Source of the DNA: Ectocarpus siliculosus
Lineage: Eukaryota > Sar > Phaeophyceae > Ectocarpales > Ectocarpaceae
Direction of reading: 5' to 3'
Assembly: GCA_000310025.1 (NCBI GenBank)
Contig: FN649738.1
Coordinates: forward strand, 2,113,556 to 2,177,555
Length of the DNA: 64,000 bases
The position numbers and the translations under genes are program-made. Of the stretch, positions 62,681 through 64,000 are shown piece after piece. The stretch's first letter is position 1. Each line of letters begins with the position of its first letter. Under the pieces are notes generated by a model. The model did no database searches, had not been told where the DNA came from, and saw only the letters and a program-made list of their open reading frames with translations.

Positions 62681-64000
62681 AAAAAAAAAAAATCAAAACG
62701 ATTTGAGTATCAAACCACACTTATAAAGTCTTTGCATCACACGTTACGACGGGGGATTGATTCAGTATTGCGAACACGATACGATGCACACACACCTTAG
62801 ATACATCAATCATCGGAGAGAAACATGCTATGCGAACAACACCCCAATACTTCCGGGCACAGCCGGATACATAACACACAGGAAGGTTTTGTCGTGATGC
62901 CACACACACGAAAGCGCCTCCAACGACCGTTCAGCAAACTCGGCCGGTCAACGCATACCCCCCCTCTCCCCGCACAGCAACGAAACAGCCAACGGTCCAC
63001 GCCGCCATCGCCAGCTTCAGCCTCTGGTTCGACGGTTGGTTTCTCAATCCGACATTCATTCCAACTTCGAACAAAACAAACAACACGGCGAAGAGAGCGC
63101 CTTATAAACGGAACCGCTCGCTACAGTTAATATTTACAACCTGCTTGCTGCTCACACCGCACCCAAAGTGCTGATTCGACAGAGAGTCCGCCGCAGGGGT
63201 GCATGGAAGGAGCAGCTAACCGTCTCGATGCACCTGCACTTTTCCCCGCACAGTCAAGTGACACGTCGGGCCCTGCACCCCCAGCAGCGACAGCAGTGGC
63301 ACAACAAGCTAAAAATAGTGTTCCATTTCGCGCACACATACGACCAGAACACAACCAACAAATAATTTTTTTCATTCATCTCGAACGGTGCTCAAGCTCT
63401 TTTTGACGAATTGAAGACGCTATCTCGGGTCAATGGGAAAAAGCACACACACACACACAAAATAATGAATCGCAGCTAGTACAACGGACCACCGCCAACA
63501 AAACCAGCACCAAAACGCTCCACTCCGCAAGGTTCCCAAAACATTTTTCCCGCTTGGAACGACAAAATTCGAACCCTAACACACCCGAGTGAAGCAAGCA
63601 AACAAAGCTCCAAACAACACCGACTGTTATGAATAAATACGCAGCAAAGCGCCACCACGCCAAACCACAAATCGGAACACCCCATCAAACGAAAAAAACT
63701 CTTGCGCAGACCCAACGCAAGGAAGCGCAGCCGCCCTAGCGACCCGCCCCCCGCGTACGCAACCGCCTCTACCCGGTCTTGCCGCTACCATCGAACCATC
63801 CAACCGCCAGCAGCACGGCCAACTATTACCGTGCAGGCGTCGACCTTCCCCTCCTCTTCATATGCCGAAGGCATGGTGCCGTTTGCCACAGGACATTTCC
63901 GTGTCCGGAGAAAGAAAAAAAGGGGGGGGGGGGGGGGGGGGGGGGGGGGAAAAAAAATGGCGGCGGACCGAGGGGAGGGAACCCCCATCCCCCCCCAAAA
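62681..64000. other. right end of window, no confident gene
   Basis: There are short frames only. A plus-strand stretch at about 63150-63360 reads Ala/Pro-rich (for example PAPPAATAVAQQAKNS) and could be part of an exon, but no start, donor or family match supports it. An ACACAC run is at 63446-63460. Confidence 0.4.
63918..63950. repeat. G homopolymer run
   Basis: About 30 G are followed by an A run at the edge of the window. The length is likely to be unreliable for technical reasons. Confidence 0.9.

Overview
The window reads as nuclear DNA of an intron-rich protist. Proteins are broken into many 50-250 nt exons separated by introns of a few hundred bases, GC content is roughly even to slightly high, dinucleotide microsatellites are common, and there are two assembly gaps. 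The combination of a tubulin glycylase-type enzyme, an alpha-tubulin with a tyrosine tail and an LRR/IQ/WW protein points to a flagellated lineage. The overall style resembles brown algae (Ectocarpus-like stramenopiles). The organism is an inference from style and gene content, not something proved here. No bacterial-type operons, CRISPR arrays, rRNA genes or intact transposase genes were seen.

Six protein genes can be supported. I built the models by hand from splice sites, reading phase and protein-family motifs. (1) 308-20043, minus: a very large TTLL3/8-type tubulin ligase of about 27 exons, with a roughly 1,000-residue acidic and coiled-coil N-terminal region. (2) 21447-26199, plus: an aldo-keto-reductase-fold protein whose catalytic residues look degenerate; its first exon was not found. 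(3) 27981-31191, minus: a complete four-exon alpha-tubulin of 453 aa. (4) 32694-35365, plus: an ankyrin-repeat protein with a low-complexity tail carrying RPSQSG repeats. (5) 37745-59547, minus: a giant protein running LRR (AMN1 type), IQ motifs, WW/B-box zinc finger, WW repeats. (6) 60146-61136, plus: a small 121-aa protein, probably N-myristoylated. A 754-bp fold-back element (61927-62680) lies downstream of gene 6.

Genes 1/2, 3/4 and 5/6 are divergent pairs; 2/3 and 4/5 are convergent. Two of the divergent spacers (1/2 and 5/6) contain a (GA/CT)n tract near a start codon. Genes 1 and 3 belong to the same biology: a tubulin-modifying enzyme and a tubulin with the conserved K40 region and EEY end. 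Gene 5 has calmodulin-binding IQ motifs and domains typical of flagellar or scaffold proteins.

The most unusual feature is splicing: at least eight introns, each checked by reading phase, use GC instead of GT at the donor site, six of them in gene 5.
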